Origin: Pusillimonas sp. T2
Lineage (GTDB): Bacteria > Pseudomonadota > Gammaproteobacteria > Burkholderiales > Burkholderiaceae_B
Length of the DNA stretch: 64,000 bases
Assembly: GCF_002236805.1 (NCBI RefSeq)
Contig: NZ_NIQA01000002.1
Coordinates: 424,783 to 488,782 of the forward strand
Reading direction: 5' to 3'
Positions within the stretch are counted from its first letter, which is position 1. Each line of letters begins with the position of its first letter. The notes under the pieces are model-generated. The model made no database searches. It was given only the letters and a program-made list of their open reading frames with translations, and was not told the origin of the DNA. Shown piece by piece: positions 18,578-27,339 of this stretch. The translations under genes and the position numbers were made by a program.

Positions 18578-20611
18578 ATGTTGGCTGGGCTAACAAGACT
18601 GCTATTTGTTGTTTGCTTAATAGGCCTGGCATTAACTACGCGGCCAGCACACGCCGCTAATACCGCCCCCGACATTTCCCAACCAGCGCGCACGCTGGAA
18701 ATCGGCATTTTCAACTATCGCCCCGAACACATCTTGCGGCCGATGTGGGTGCCTTTAGCCGAATATCTCCAAAAAATCCTGCCTGGCCACGCCGTCAGAC
18801 TGCACTTTCTTGAACAAGACGAAATGGCCACCGCCGTCGATAACGCGCTGCTGGACATCGTGTTTACCAACCCGGCGCATTACATCCGCCTGCGTAGTTC
18901 GAACCTGCTGACTGGGGCCATTGCCACCCAGGTTACCCTGCACGCCGGGCAGCCGGTGTCGCAGCTGGGCGGCGTCATTATCAAACGCAAAGACAACGAC
19001 AACATCAAGACCCTTTCAGACCTTGAAGGAAAAAAGGTCGCCATTCTGGGCCGCCAGTACCTGGGCGGCTACACGGCACAAGCAGCACATCTGCGCAAGA
19101 AGGGTATCGACCTGGACCGCATCCAGTTTATGGCACTGGGCAACCCGCACGACAAAGTGGTCGATGCCGTACTCGACAAGCGCGCCGATGCCGGCTTTAT
19201 TCGTACCGGCATACTCGAGGCCATGCAAGCCGAAGGGCGCACCGACGTTGCACAACTTGAAGTCCTGGAGCCCATCAAATGGCCCAACTTCCCTTTTGTC
19301 ACCTCAACGACGCTTTACCCAGAATGGGCCATTGCGGCGTTACCGCACATCGACCGCGACACGAGTCGGCGTGTGTTGGCGGCCTTGCTGGCTATCGAAC
19401 CCGGTGACCCGGTCGCAGTCAAGGCCGGTATTTATGGCTTCACCATCCCGCGGGACTACAGCGCCGTCGAAGACGCCATGGTCACGCTGCGGCTGCCCCC
19501 CTTCGACCAGGCGCCGTCGGTGACACCCTTTGAGTTCATTCAGCAGAACCTTCTGCTGGTCGGTACGCTAAGTGCGGTACTGATTGCCCTGGCCTTACTG
19601 GCGACACGCCTGGCGTGGTTGCACCGCCAGCTACTGTCGGCCCGCGCAGCCGAACAACATCTTAACGCCCAGCGCATTTTGGCCGAGCAAGAGCGCAGCG
19701 CCCTGTGGCAACGGCTGGGCGAGCTGGCCGAGAACGTACCCGGCGCGTTGTATCAGTTCCGACTGGACGCCGACGGCGCTAGCCGATTTACCTATGCCTC
19801 ACGCCAGATTTCCGATGTGTACGGCTACACCTACGCCGAATTGTCAGAAGATGCCAACATGGTCTATAGCCGTGTTCACCCTGACGACTATCCGCAGTTG
19901 ACGCAGTCCATTGAAACCTCGGCCCTTACGCTGAACACATGGACGGCAACCTATCGGTACAACCACCCCACCAAGGGCGAAATTTGGGTAAAGGGCAGCT
20001 CGACCCCCACGCGACACGACGATGGCAGCATTACATGGCATGGCTATATCCAGGACATCACCGTGCTCAAGCATCACGAGCAAGAGCTGGAGCGCATGGG
20101 TTTTTATGATGCATTAACCGGCATCCCGAACCGTCGGCTGCTGGTCGACAGACTGCATCAAGCCGTGGCCCAGGCACGACGTACCAACGAAACACTGGCC
20201 GTATGCATGCTTGATCTTGATGGGTTCAAGCCCGTCAACGACCATCATGGCCACGACGCTGGCGACCACTTGTTGATCGAAATAGCTAATCGGCTGCAGT
20301 CACTGGTCCGCGCCGAAGACACCGTCGCCCGTCTTGGCGGGGACGAGTTCACACTGATATTGCGACGCTCTGGCAACACGACCATCTTCGACAAGATTTT
20401 AGAATCCCTCCGCGCACCCGTTACCCTGGGCCATGCGACTGTCACCGTATCGGCAAGTATTGGGGTGGCGTACTTTGACGGCAGCGATCCCATCGACGCC
20501 GACGATCTGCTGAGACGCGCAGACCAGGCGTTGTATGCCGCAAAGCACAACGGCCGAAATAACTATGTGGTTTACGAGGACAGGACCGTCTCTAGGGCTT
20601 GGCGCGCGTAA
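18578..20611 (+). CDS. Membrane diguanylate cyclase: PhnD-like sensor, PAS, GGDEF
   Basis: 677 residues from the ATG at 18578. That start gives a clean signal peptide (MLAGLTRLLFVVCLIGLALT); an earlier in-frame start at 18476 would add 34 residues ahead of it. Then comes a periplasmic PhnD/phosphonate-type binding domain (about 30-320, with LEIGIFNYRPEHILRPMWVPLAEYL, VFTNPAHYIRLR and KVAILGRQYLGGYTAQAAHL), a membrane helix (about 330-352), a coiled linker, a PAS/PAC domain (about 385-500) and GGDEF. The active-site GGDEF is intact (587-591), with an inhibitory I-site R578-x-x-D581 five residues before it. It should make cyclic di-GMP in response to a periplasmic ligand. There is no EAL domain. 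Confidence 0.9.
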   Translation: MLAGLTRLLFVVCLIGLALTTRPAHAANTAPDISQPARTLEIGIFNYRPEHILRPMWVPLAEYLQKILPGHAVRLHFLEQDEMATAVDNALLDIVFTNPAHYIRLRSSNLLTGAIATQVTLHAGQPVSQLGGVIIKRKDNDNIKTLSDLEGKKVAILGRQYLGGYTAQAAHLRKKGIDLDRIQFMALGNPHDKVVDAVLDKRADAGFIRTGILEAMQAEGRTDVAQLEVLEPIKWPNFPFVTSTTLYPEWAIAALPHIDRDTSRRVLAALLAIEPGDPVAVKAGIYGFTIPRDYSAVEDAMVTLRLPPFDQAPSVTPFEFIQQNLLLVGTLSAVLIALALLATRLAWLHRQLLSARAAEQHLNAQRILAEQERSALWQRLGELAENVPGALYQFRLDADGASRFTYASRQISDVYGYTYAELSEDANMVYSRVHPDDYPQLTQSIETSALTLNTWTATYRYNHPTKGEIWVKGSSTPTRHDDGSITWHGYIQDITVLKHHEQELERMGFYDALTGIPNRRLLVDRLHQAVAQARRTNETLAVCMLDLDGFKPVNDHHGHDAGDHLLIEIANRLQSLVRAEDTVARLGGDEFTLILRRSGNTTIFDKILESLRAPVTLGHATVTVSASIGVAYFDGSDPIDADDLLRRADQALYAAKHNGRNNYVVYEDRTVSRAWRA

Positions 20612-21046
20612 TTTATTCGGCTTAAGCGCCATTAACAAGCGCCTGACTATCGCAGGCTGCGCACATAAAAAATGGCTGATGTCAAGTTTTTTCGGCATCA
20701 GTAATGCAAGAAAAACCTTAGGAAAGACAGCAGGTTGAGCTCAAATCTAGCCGTTGGGTATTGCGACCCGTGAGCGCTTCAGGGGTCATCTAGGAGCAAT
20801 GCGCAAACCAAGTTTGGCGCAGTCCAACAAACATGGTACTGGCTGAGCGACATGGGCAGCTCATGACAGGTATTTACCGGCGTAGTGTCATGCTCGCCAA
20901 TGGATGCGATGCTGGATGATGGCATGGGGCAGCGGTTGGGGCGCGTGTCCTAGAAGATTGGGCTTTGGAATTGATTGAAGCCACTGATCGGAAGCAATGG
21001 TTGCTGGAAGGCTGCCTTATAAGCTAAGAAGAAAATGGTGGTTGTT
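20612..21046. other. Gap with coding remnants and left att-like repeat
   Basis: 435 bp with no intact gene. Short stretches look like decayed coding sequence (for example 20840-20930, giving NMVLAERHGQLMTGIYRR then a stop, and 20945-21028, giving VLEDWALELIEATDRKQWLL), but I cannot name a family. The first copy of the TTTGGCGCAGTCCA repeat lies at 20813-20826. Base composition becomes more AT-rich than in the upstream cox genes, fitting the edge of acquired DNA. Confidence 0.4.
20813..20826 (+). repeat. att-like repeat, left copy
   Basis: TTTGGCGCAGTCCA, identical over 14 bases to the copy at 28708 beside the integrase. The following bases (ACAAACATGG.ACTGG against GCGAAATGCGGCACTGG) stay partly similar. 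Possible attachment-site remnant. Confidence 0.45.
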
Positions 21047-21070
21047 ATTAGGAAATGATCGTTCTATAAT
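21047..21070. promoter_or_regulatory. Likely TetR operator at its own promoter
   Basis: ATTAGGAAATGATCGT followed by TCTATAAT forms an imperfect inverted repeat centred on GATC, ending six bases before the tetR-type ATG at 21077. It shares the TAGGAAA/CGATC core with the near-perfect palindrome in front of the following SDR gene, so the adjacent TetR protein probably binds both. The embedded TATAAT may be the -10 box. Confidence 0.6.
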
Positions 21071-21076
21071 TGTGGC

Positions 21077-21700
21077 GTGATGAAATCGAAATCTAAACTT
21101 ATCCGCATATCACGAGCACCAGGGCGCCCTCGAGAATTCGATATGGGCGGGGTGCTTGATAAGGCAACCAGCGTTTTTCGAAAACGTGGATATCACGCAG
21201 CTTCGATCAGTGAACTGAGCAAGGCTACGGGATTAACGGAAGGTAGTCTCTATAAGGCTTTTGCGGGAAAAGAGGCGCTATTTATTGCAGTTTTCGATCG
21301 CTATTGTGCTCGTCGGCAAGATGAACTTTCCGGTGTTTTGGCAAGGGAAAGTCATAGTGCCGCCAAACTGCAGGCAGCGCTTACTTATTACGTACAGTCA
21401 TCCACGGGTGCAGAGGGACAATTGGGCTGCCTCATCGTAGGAAGCGTCTCGGCACTCGACTTGCTCGAAGTAAACGTGGCATCCAAAGTTCGCGAAGCAT
21501 TACAACGGAATGAATCAACCCTGGTTTCCCTTATTGAACAAGGGGTTGCTGATGGGGCATTTCGTGAGGATATTGACCCAATTGCAGCAGCCAAGTTGTT
21601 ATGGTGCACGCTCATGGGCATACGCGTTGCCGGGAAGGCGGGAGTCAAAGGTGAAGAGCTTGGTGTCGTAGTCGAGCAGGCTATGCGTTTTCTCAAATAA
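21077..21700 (+). CDS. TetR/AcrR family transcriptional regulator
   Basis: A 207-residue regulator. The N-terminal HTH (about 20-65) reads GVLDKATSVFRKRGYHAASI, then SELSKATGLTEGSLYKAFAGKEALF, the standard TetR pattern. The C-terminal ligand domain includes GCLIVGSVSALDL and a helix ending VVVEQAMRFLK, resembling the TetR_C group often paired with short-chain dehydrogenases. A second ATG one codon later could also be used. Matching palindromes before this gene and before the downstream SDR suggest that it represses both. Composition is AT-richer than the flanking core genes. Confidence 0.92.
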   Translation: MMKSKSKLIRISRAPGRPREFDMGGVLDKATSVFRKRGYHAASISELSKATGLTEGSLYKAFAGKEALFIAVFDRYCARRQDELSGVLARESHSAAKLQAALTYYVQSSTGAEGQLGCLIVGSVSALDLLEVNVASKVREALQRNESTLVSLIEQGVADGAFREDIDPIAAAKLLWCTLMGIRVAGKAGVKGEELGVVVEQAMRFLK

Positions 21701-21710
21701 TTTTTTAACC

Positions 21711-21736
21711 AAATAGGTAGCGATCGTTTCCTATTT
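21711..21736. promoter_or_regulatory. 26-bp palindromic operator before the SDR gene
   Basis: A near-perfect inverted repeat: left arm AAATAGGTAG, centre CGATCG, right arm TTTCCTATTT with two mismatched pairs. It lies 22 bases before the ATG at 21759 and shares its core with the site before the TetR gene. Length and symmetry suit a TetR dimer or pair of dimers. This is inferred from symmetry and position. Confidence 0.7.
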
Positions 21737-21758
21737 AACTAAGCAAAGAGCATTGGAT

Positions 21759-22514
21759 ATGAAGCAACTCAAATTCCCACTTTTGAACAAAACAGCCATT
21801 GTTACAGGAGGGGGGACAGGTATCGGCCGTGCTGTAAGTACCTTATTGGCAAGGCAAGGCGCAACCGTTGCAATTTTCTATTCGAATAGTGACAGTGATG
21901 CTCAAGATACGGTGTCAACTATTACCGAAGAGGGTGGCAAGGCAATTGCCTTTCAAGCAGATATCGCAGATGCTCTCATGGTACGGAAAACGATTGAAAC
22001 AGTACGTCAATCCTTTGGCCGCATCGACTATTTGGTGAATAACGCAGGTATCACGAAACAATTGAATTTCAATGATTTGGATGCCATAGACGATGACATT
22101 TGGGACGCGCTGTTTGATGTCAATGTCAAAGGCACATTTCATTGCTGCCAAGCGGCAGCCCCCTATCTTAAAGAACAAACTGGTTCAGCAATCGTCAATA
22201 TTGGGAGTATCGCTGGAGAGACGGGTTATGGCTCGTCGTTGCCTTATGCGGTTTCGAAATCGGCCGTACACGGAATGACCCGTTCTCTTGCTCGGGCATT
22301 AGCTCCAGCCGTTCGAGTCAATTGCGTTGCACCCGGCGCAGTTGCCACACGCTGGTGGCAAGGCAATGAAGAAAAAATGCGTGCATTGTCTGGGCATTTG
22401 CCATTGCAGCGCATATCGACTCCCGAAGATATTGCAGATCTTGTACTGATGTTGCTCAAAGCCGAGTCTGTAACCGGACAAGTTTTGCGCGCGGAAAATG
22501 GTCAGACACTGTAG
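21759..22514 (+). CDS. Short-chain dehydrogenase/reductase (FabG-like)
   Basis: A 251-residue classical SDR. The NAD(P) site is VTGGGTGIGRAVS near residues 17-29; NNAGI, the catalytic Ser in VNIGSIAGE and YAVSK (Tyr and Lys) are all intact, followed by VNCVAPGAVATRWW. I prefer ATG 21759 over the in-frame TTG at 21753 because AAAGAG lies eight bases upstream. The end, VLRAENGQTL, departs from the usual GG-x-DGG finish. The gene is probably repressed by the TetR protein upstream. The substrate is unknown. Confidence 0.9.
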   Translation: MKQLKFPLLNKTAIVTGGGTGIGRAVSTLLARQGATVAIFYSNSDSDAQDTVSTITEEGGKAIAFQADIADALMVRKTIETVRQSFGRIDYLVNNAGITKQLNFNDLDAIDDDIWDALFDVNVKGTFHCCQAAAPYLKEQTGSAIVNIGSIAGETGYGSSLPYAVSKSAVHGMTRSLARALAPAVRVNCVAPGAVATRWWQGNEEKMRALSGHLPLQRISTPEDIADLVLMLLKAESVTGQVLRAENGQTL

Positions 22515-22517
22515 GAT

Positions 22518-23414
22518 ATGGAATTACGGCATCTGAGGTGTTTTCTAGCCGTAGCCGAAGAACTCCACTTCGCCCGCGCAGCCGAGAAATTGCATATTGA
22601 GCAGTCACCACTGTCTCGGACGATCAAGGAGCTTGAGGAAACCCTTGGCGTTCGGTTATTCATCCGCACCACGCGCAGTACCCGCCTTTCGCGGGCGGGA
22701 GAAGTATTCAAGGAACATGTACCGCGTATTTTCACTGCCTTACAACAGGCGTGCGAAGGAGCCAAAGCGGTTGCCGCTGGCTACGATAGTCAACTGCGCA
22801 TCGCGCTGTCAGACGGCATCACGCCGCCACGCCTGAGTGCCTTTCTGGCGAAGTGCCGGGACGATGATCCCGAAGTCGGAATTCATCTGACCGAGATACC
22901 GTTATCGCAGCAAATCACTGGATTGCGTGAAGACCTCTACGACGCGGGCTTTGCGCAATCCGACGACGTGGACGATGGCCTGCTGGCGGTGCCTGCTTGG
23001 AACGATCCGCTGGTGGTGGCGATGCCTGCCAAACATCCTCTGCTGGCCTATAAACGTATCCCGCTGAAGGAAGTCCTGCGCTATCCCTTGGTAATGGGTG
23101 ATCCACATATCTGTGAAGGCTACTGCCGACAGATTTCTCGGGTACTGCGGACCGTGGAAATCGAGCCGTTGGTTGCCGAGGAGACCGCCTCGCTCGACTT
23201 GATGTTGACCTTGGTTTCTGCCGGCTATGCCTTGGCCCTGGTCGGGGCTTCGCAGATTACCGCCTGTCGTTCGCCAGATGTGACCAGCCGCCCGCTGGCG
23301 GGCATCTCCCCGGTTCTGACAACTTATCTTCTGCGGGCCGATACAGCTCCTTCTGAACCTCTGTCTCGCTTCATCGAGCAGGTCATTTCGGACGCTTCAG
23401 ACTCGCCCCACTGA
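22518..23414 (+). CDS. LysR family transcriptional regulator
   Basis: A 298-residue LysR regulator with the N-terminal HTH (MELRHLRCFLAVAEELHFAR, then AAEKLHIEQSPLSRTIKELEETLGVRLFIRTTRSTRL) and a full co-inducer domain (about 90-295). It starts four bases after the SDR gene in the same direction. Its codon use is more GC-rich than that of TetR-SDR, so the two may have different origins. The sequence resembles a LysR lineage that I recall on Tn4371-like integrative elements in betaproteobacteria. The target is unknown; the SDR is the obvious candidate. Confidence 0.9.
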   Translation: MELRHLRCFLAVAEELHFARAAEKLHIEQSPLSRTIKELEETLGVRLFIRTTRSTRLSRAGEVFKEHVPRIFTALQQACEGAKAVAAGYDSQLRIALSDGITPPRLSAFLAKCRDDDPEVGIHLTEIPLSQQITGLREDLYDAGFAQSDDVDDGLLAVPAWNDPLVVAMPAKHPLLAYKRIPLKEVLRYPLVMGDPHICEGYCRQISRVLRTVEIEPLVAEETASLDLMLTLVSAGYALALVGASQITACRSPDVTSRPLAGISPVLTTYLLRADTAPSEPLSRFIEQVISDASDSPH

Positions 23415-23889
23415 CTTCCTTGCCGATTTCGTTGTGCTGCTGCTCAGGCGTAGCAGAGCGCGTTGCGGCATAGATGGCACGCGGTCAGGTCAGCATTCAC
23501 GCGGCTTGGCGCAGTTCAACGGCACGATGCCATCCAGGTGACGTGCCGCGCTCCCCCCACGTGCAGACTGGCTTTACGGGCGGACAGGTGCCGCCCCCTT
23601 TTGTCTTGCCTTCCGCCGCTCCAAGCTCCGCAGCACGCGAATTCAGTGAGGCGGCAGCGCGGCATCGGTAGCTGTCTGCCGTGTAATGGCTGTGCCGAAT
23701 ACAGCTTAGTGTACGGTGCGAATGCACACGCAATGCCAAATCGGAGAGACGTTTCAAGGCATGAAGACGGCTTCATAGCGTGCTGTGGCGATTCCAGCGA
23801 CTCTGCTTCCTGCTGGCAAGGGTTTGGAATGCTGCCGCGCCTGTTTCGCGCATGTAAGCGTGCGCAAAACAGGTGCGGAATCTCTTTTG
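23415..23889. other. Module junction without an intact gene
   Basis: 475 bp between LysR and the subtilase gene. An open frame of about 160 codons on the plus strand and a shorter one on the minus strand exist, but neither shows a recognisable family or a ribosome site. I treat them as remnants. The middle att-like repeat, TTGGCGCAGTTCAAC, lies at 23506-23520. The last 60-70 bases before 23889 are close to the 3' end of the minus-strand subtilase gene. Confidence 0.4.
23506..23520 (+). repeat. att-like repeat, middle copy
   Basis: TTGGCGCAGTTCAAC, one mismatch in 15 from the left copy (TTGGCGCAGTCCAAC). It falls exactly between the TetR-SDR-LysR module and the IetAS-integrase module, as expected if two elements had accreted in tandem. 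Confidence 0.35.
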
Positions 23890-26088
23890 TTACGTGTCAA
23901 TCACGACGTCGGCGCGAAGTTCAACAGGCAGCAGGACCGGATACTTCTGCCTGATCAAATCGTATAGGTTGGCCACCCCAGGAGCTTGCACCGTTACAAC
24001 AAGTGCAAAAGATACGTCGGGAGCCGATGTTGGCGGAACTGATCTGCTGGCTTCACGTGCGTGATACTCCACGTCGAAGACTGGGGCGGATAGTGACGTA
24101 CCCTCTGTGAAGTCTCTGCTGCGATGAAGGACTGTCTCCCACTTGTGACCAGCATCTCGCATTTCGCGTTCTGTGGCCTTGTACTGTGACCTGATACCAA
24201 AAAATTCAGTAGAAGTGTCGTCGCCGATGCCCAACAAAGGTCTAAAAGTAACTCCCATCCCGGAACGCGTGTAATTGATAGCATGCTCTGGGTCTGTATG
24301 TGCGCAAATGCAGAATGTTGCCTTGATTGTCACCTTCCCAGAGATCAAGATGTCAGGGAATGGAATGGGGCAGCGTCGGAACTCTCCTTTGGCCAAAGAA
24401 GCTTGGAATACAACTGTCGCAGAATCGGGCGCACATTCAAGCAGAGCTAGGCTGTCTTCGCGAAATCGCCCCCACCCCACCTCAGCACGAGGCAGTCGGG
24501 CCGAGTGCTCGGAATGATGGATCAATAAGGCTTTGAGAGCGATAGACGAGAGTTCGTAACTCGTTGTCGCGGCAACACCAGCAGCCGTACGAAGCGTCAA
24601 CGGTGAGGAATAGCTTGTTCCAGCTACACCGACCACGCTTCCGATAAGTGGATTGAAAACCTCGAACAATTCTTTTTCGCTGCCGCCGAACGCCACGCCA
24701 TCAGGCTTAACATAGCCTGGACTTCTCCCCGGTCCAATACAGCTATATGGAGCTCGCTTCCATTTTTTTCCTGCGGAGTTGGATGCACCAACAGCAATGG
24801 CATTAACCATATCCCCGGGAGGTTGGATACGATCAGCACCTGTTGCTTCTCCGTCGTTGCCGACGGCGACGGTCAACAGAATGTCATAGTTAGCGCACAG
24901 CTGATCGAGTGTCGCAGTCCAAACATGCACCTCGTCGTCATAGATTGGCATGCGAGGGCCAAGACTGAGATTCGCAAACCGATGCCGACCAGCTTCCAGG
25001 ACACTTTTGATCCGAAGCAGTACGTCAAACAGGTCGGGATCTCGCCCAGATGTCGGTGCTAGAACCCTAAAGTGATCAACGCCCATGAACGGTCGTTTGA
25101 TTGGAGTTCCTATTTGGGGGCGCCCGAATAGAAAGGTCGATGTCACTTCGCTACCGTGCATGAGTAACATGCCAGAAGTATCGGATGTCTCCGGAAATGT
25201 GTACTCAGTGGCCCACGCCGAAAGATCTGCGGTTCCTAGTCCTCCATCAAAAATGGCAACCCGCTCTTTTGGATGAAGCGGTCCACCAACAGGCAATGCA
25301 AAAGGAATCGCATTCATAGTCTGGCGCACCATGTTTGGCACAGCAATTCGCAACGCCGGCATCGGGCGGGCAACTCGTAAGAAAGTGAATTGCGAAAGCG
25401 CCAGCAGTTGTGATGATGTCGCAGTCACCGGAAGAAAAGTAAGGCCGCCAACTCTGATCCTTCGTTTTAGATCAACATCTGCTCCCAACTGCATTGCAAA
25501 TCGCTGAAAGCCTATTACGATGTCATCCTCGTTGGCACCGGCATGTAATGCAACCTCAAATGAGTGATGAGCATCGTCCGCTGGAAGCTCGCCACGCAAT
25601 TTATCTTCCGAGCCAAGCCATTGGATAGACTCTATTTCGGTGAGTTGTTGGCCGATGTATTCCGGCACTCCCTCATCAGTGAGAAACGAAGCGAGTCTGT
25701 TAATTCCATCCTCCCTTCCGGCCACAAGAATCGAAGCTGTCGCGTGGGGTTTGCCCTCAAGCCGGTCTTCCGAAGCTTTCCTCGGCGTTATCGTTCTCTC
25801 TTTGCTGCCAACGTCTCGGAGTCCAGTAGCAGATAGCAACTTTGAAGGGTAGTAGCTTCTGGCAAGGAATGAGGGATGCAGTGTCATTTCAAACACTCCC
25901 TCTCCCCGCGGTTTTGCACCCGTAGGAGTGTTACGTAAAGCAGTTGCAATATCGTGTACCGGTGCGAGCAGTCTGTCCCGTACCTCGGCAAGAGTGTAAG
26001 GCCTCTTCTTTGGGCCACCGCCACGCACGATGGTTGCCCGCCCAGCAATTCTCTCGCCACCGCCAAGGAGTAGGTTTTTGGTCGCCAT
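23890..26088 (-). CDS. ietS: IetS-like subtilisin-family serine protease
   Basis: A 732-residue protein with a long N-terminal region (1-~270) and an S8 protease domain. The catalytic triad is present: Asp281 in VAIFDGG, His311 in LLMHGSEV and Ser492 in GTSYSSP, with oxyanion Asn411 in VAVGNDG. There is no signal peptide, so it acts in the cytosol. It is preceded by an AAA+ ATPase gene that ends three bases before it, the layout of the ietA-ietS pair first described on Agrobacterium plasmids and later reported as an anti-phage system. A C-terminal domain (about 560-732) of unknown fold may sense targets. Composition is AT-richer than in neighbouring core genes. Confidence 0.82.
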   Translation of the reverse strand: MATKNLLLGGGERIAGRATIVRGGGPKKRPYTLAEVRDRLLAPVHDIATALRNTPTGAKPRGEGVFEMTLHPSFLARSYYPSKLLSATGLRDVGSKERTITPRKASEDRLEGKPHATASILVAGREDGINRLASFLTDEGVPEYIGQQLTEIESIQWLGSEDKLRGELPADDAHHSFEVALHAGANEDDIVIGFQRFAMQLGADVDLKRRIRVGGLTFLPVTATSSQLLALSQFTFLRVARPMPALRIAVPNMVRQTMNAIPFALPVGGPLHPKERVAIFDGGLGTADLSAWATEYTFPETSDTSGMLLMHGSEVTSTFLFGRPQIGTPIKRPFMGVDHFRVLAPTSGRDPDLFDVLLRIKSVLEAGRHRFANLSLGPRMPIYDDEVHVWTATLDQLCANYDILLTVAVGNDGEATGADRIQPPGDMVNAIAVGASNSAGKKWKRAPYSCIGPGRSPGYVKPDGVAFGGSEKELFEVFNPLIGSVVGVAGTSYSSPLTLRTAAGVAATTSYELSSIALKALLIHHSEHSARLPRAEVGWGRFREDSLALLECAPDSATVVFQASLAKGEFRRCPIPFPDILISGKVTIKATFCICAHTDPEHAINYTRSGMGVTFRPLLGIGDDTSTEFFGIRSQYKATEREMRDAGHKWETVLHRSRDFTEGTSLSAPVFDVEYHAREASRSVPPTSAPDVSFALVVTVQAPGVANLYDLIRQKYPVLLPVELRADVVIDT

Positions 26089-26091
26089 AGC

Positions 26092-27168
26092 TTAGTTCCC
26101 CTTTGTCTTTTTGAGTACCCTTCCCACTGTTGGGTGGGATATACCAAGTTGCTGAGCTATATCTCGGTGAGATATCCCCTCGGCGGCTAGCCTCTTGATC
26201 TTTACGTCGCGAAGGAATGTTGATTCTTGAAGCGCAGCCATCGAGGTCAACCCCTCTTCAGCCAAAACCTCTTCAAAGGAGCGATCGGAGAGGACTGCCG
26301 CTTTTTTTGCACTTTGCGCAGAACGACGAAGGTCTGCGTACGATGACCCTGCGTAGATGGCCGCAAGCTCCGTTGCTACCGTGACCGAAATACCTTCGGC
26401 TCGCAGGAATTGCACAATGGCCGGTTCAGATGGATTTTCGAAGTCGAGTTCAAGATCGAAGCGCCGCCAAACTGCTGGGTCAAGAAGTTCAGGGTGATTA
26501 GTTGCCGCCACCAACAACGAAGTTGAAGGCCATTCGTCAATAGCCTGCAGTAACACTGTGACCAAGCGCTTAAGCTCCCCTACATCGCGTTCATCGTCCC
26601 GGCGCTTGGCAATAGAATCAAACTCGTCGAGCAAAAGAACACACGGGAATCCCCGTCCGTAATCAACAACCGCTCGTACGTTCGTTCCTGTCTTGCCAAG
26701 TAAGCTGCTCATCACGGTGGCTAGATCCAACGTCAAAAGAGGAAGACCCAGTTCGCGGGCGAGCCACCGGCAAGCCATCGTTTTGCCAACGCCAGGTGGC
26801 CCCTTGAACAGCAAAGCTTTCATGGGCTCAAGGCCAGATAGGCGCAGCTTCGTGGCAAGCCGACGCTCATCAATCACACGACCGAGTTTTAATGCAATAT
26901 CCGGTGACCAGATTGGCTCATGGTCTAGAACAACGGCCATTTCCTCCTTAAGCAAGCCACGGCGACTGTCGGCATCCACGGGTTGGGTTACTGAGCGTGT
27001 GGGCGAAGACATTGAGGAGAGGGTTTCGGCGAGAAGGGTGGCGGTGGCAGGGTCACTTTTCTTCAATCGACTGACTAGCCGCCTCGCTAGCAAGACGAAG
27101 CTGGCAGCATTACCTTGGATGCCCTGTTGGAACAGAAGTGATAAATCATTCTCGTCTACTTGAACCAT
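26092..27168 (-). CDS. ietA: IetA-like AAA+ ATPase with C-terminal HTH
   Basis: A 358-residue protein. The AAA+ core has Walker A GPPGVGKT (123-130), Walker B LLLDEFDS (178-185), sensor-1 Asn224 in ATNHPELLDP and arginine-finger candidates R235/R236. A lid domain follows (about 255-315). The last 35 residues (about 324-352, IKRLAAEGISHRDIAQQLGI then SHPTVGRVLKK) form a clear resolvase-type helix-turn-helix. Together with the adjacent subtilase it forms an IetAS-type defence pair, in which the ATPase probably controls or feeds the protease. The HTH suggests DNA binding, either autoregulation or target recognition. Confidence 0.82.
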   Translation of the reverse strand: MVQVDENDLSLLFQQGIQGNAASFVLLARRLVSRLKKSDPATATLLAETLSSMSSPTRSVTQPVDADSRRGLLKEEMAVVLDHEPIWSPDIALKLGRVIDERRLATKLRLSGLEPMKALLFKGPPGVGKTMACRWLARELGLPLLTLDLATVMSSLLGKTGTNVRAVVDYGRGFPCVLLLDEFDSIAKRRDDERDVGELKRLVTVLLQAIDEWPSTSLLVAATNHPELLDPAVWRRFDLELDFENPSEPAIVQFLRAEGISVTVATELAAIYAGSSYADLRRSAQSAKKAAVLSDRSFEEVLAEEGLTSMAALQESTFLRDVKIKRLAAEGISHRDIAQQLGISHPTVGRVLKKTKGN

Positions 27169-27192
27169 ATCTTAACTCTGAATTTTTTATTT

Positions 27193-27230
27193 GGTACATA
27201 CAATTTTTTAATTGTACCAGTTTATGTACC
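27193..27230. promoter_or_regulatory. GGTACA inverted repeats upstream of ietA
   Basis: Within the 171-bp gap before ietA lie GGTACATA (27193-27200), TTGTACC (27212-27218) and TATGTACC (27223-27230): one half-site and two inverse copies in a very AT-rich stretch. This looks like an operator overlapping the ietA promoter. The HTH at the end of IetA is the natural candidate binder. Confidence 0.5.
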
Positions 27231-27339
27231 ATCTCTTCAATGTTTTTAGGGAGATCACCTGCCCACGCGACAGGCGATGAGGTGACCAAGGTGCCACTCG
27301 AACATTGGAAGTGGCATAACTAGTTGCATTGCGTGCTGC

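Noticed and set aside
23463-23954. A 163-codon plus-strand open frame between LysR and the subtilase gene.
   Set aside because: Cys/Arg-rich translation with no family resemblance; it runs into the 3' end of the subtilase gene. I treat it as non-coding remnant sequence.
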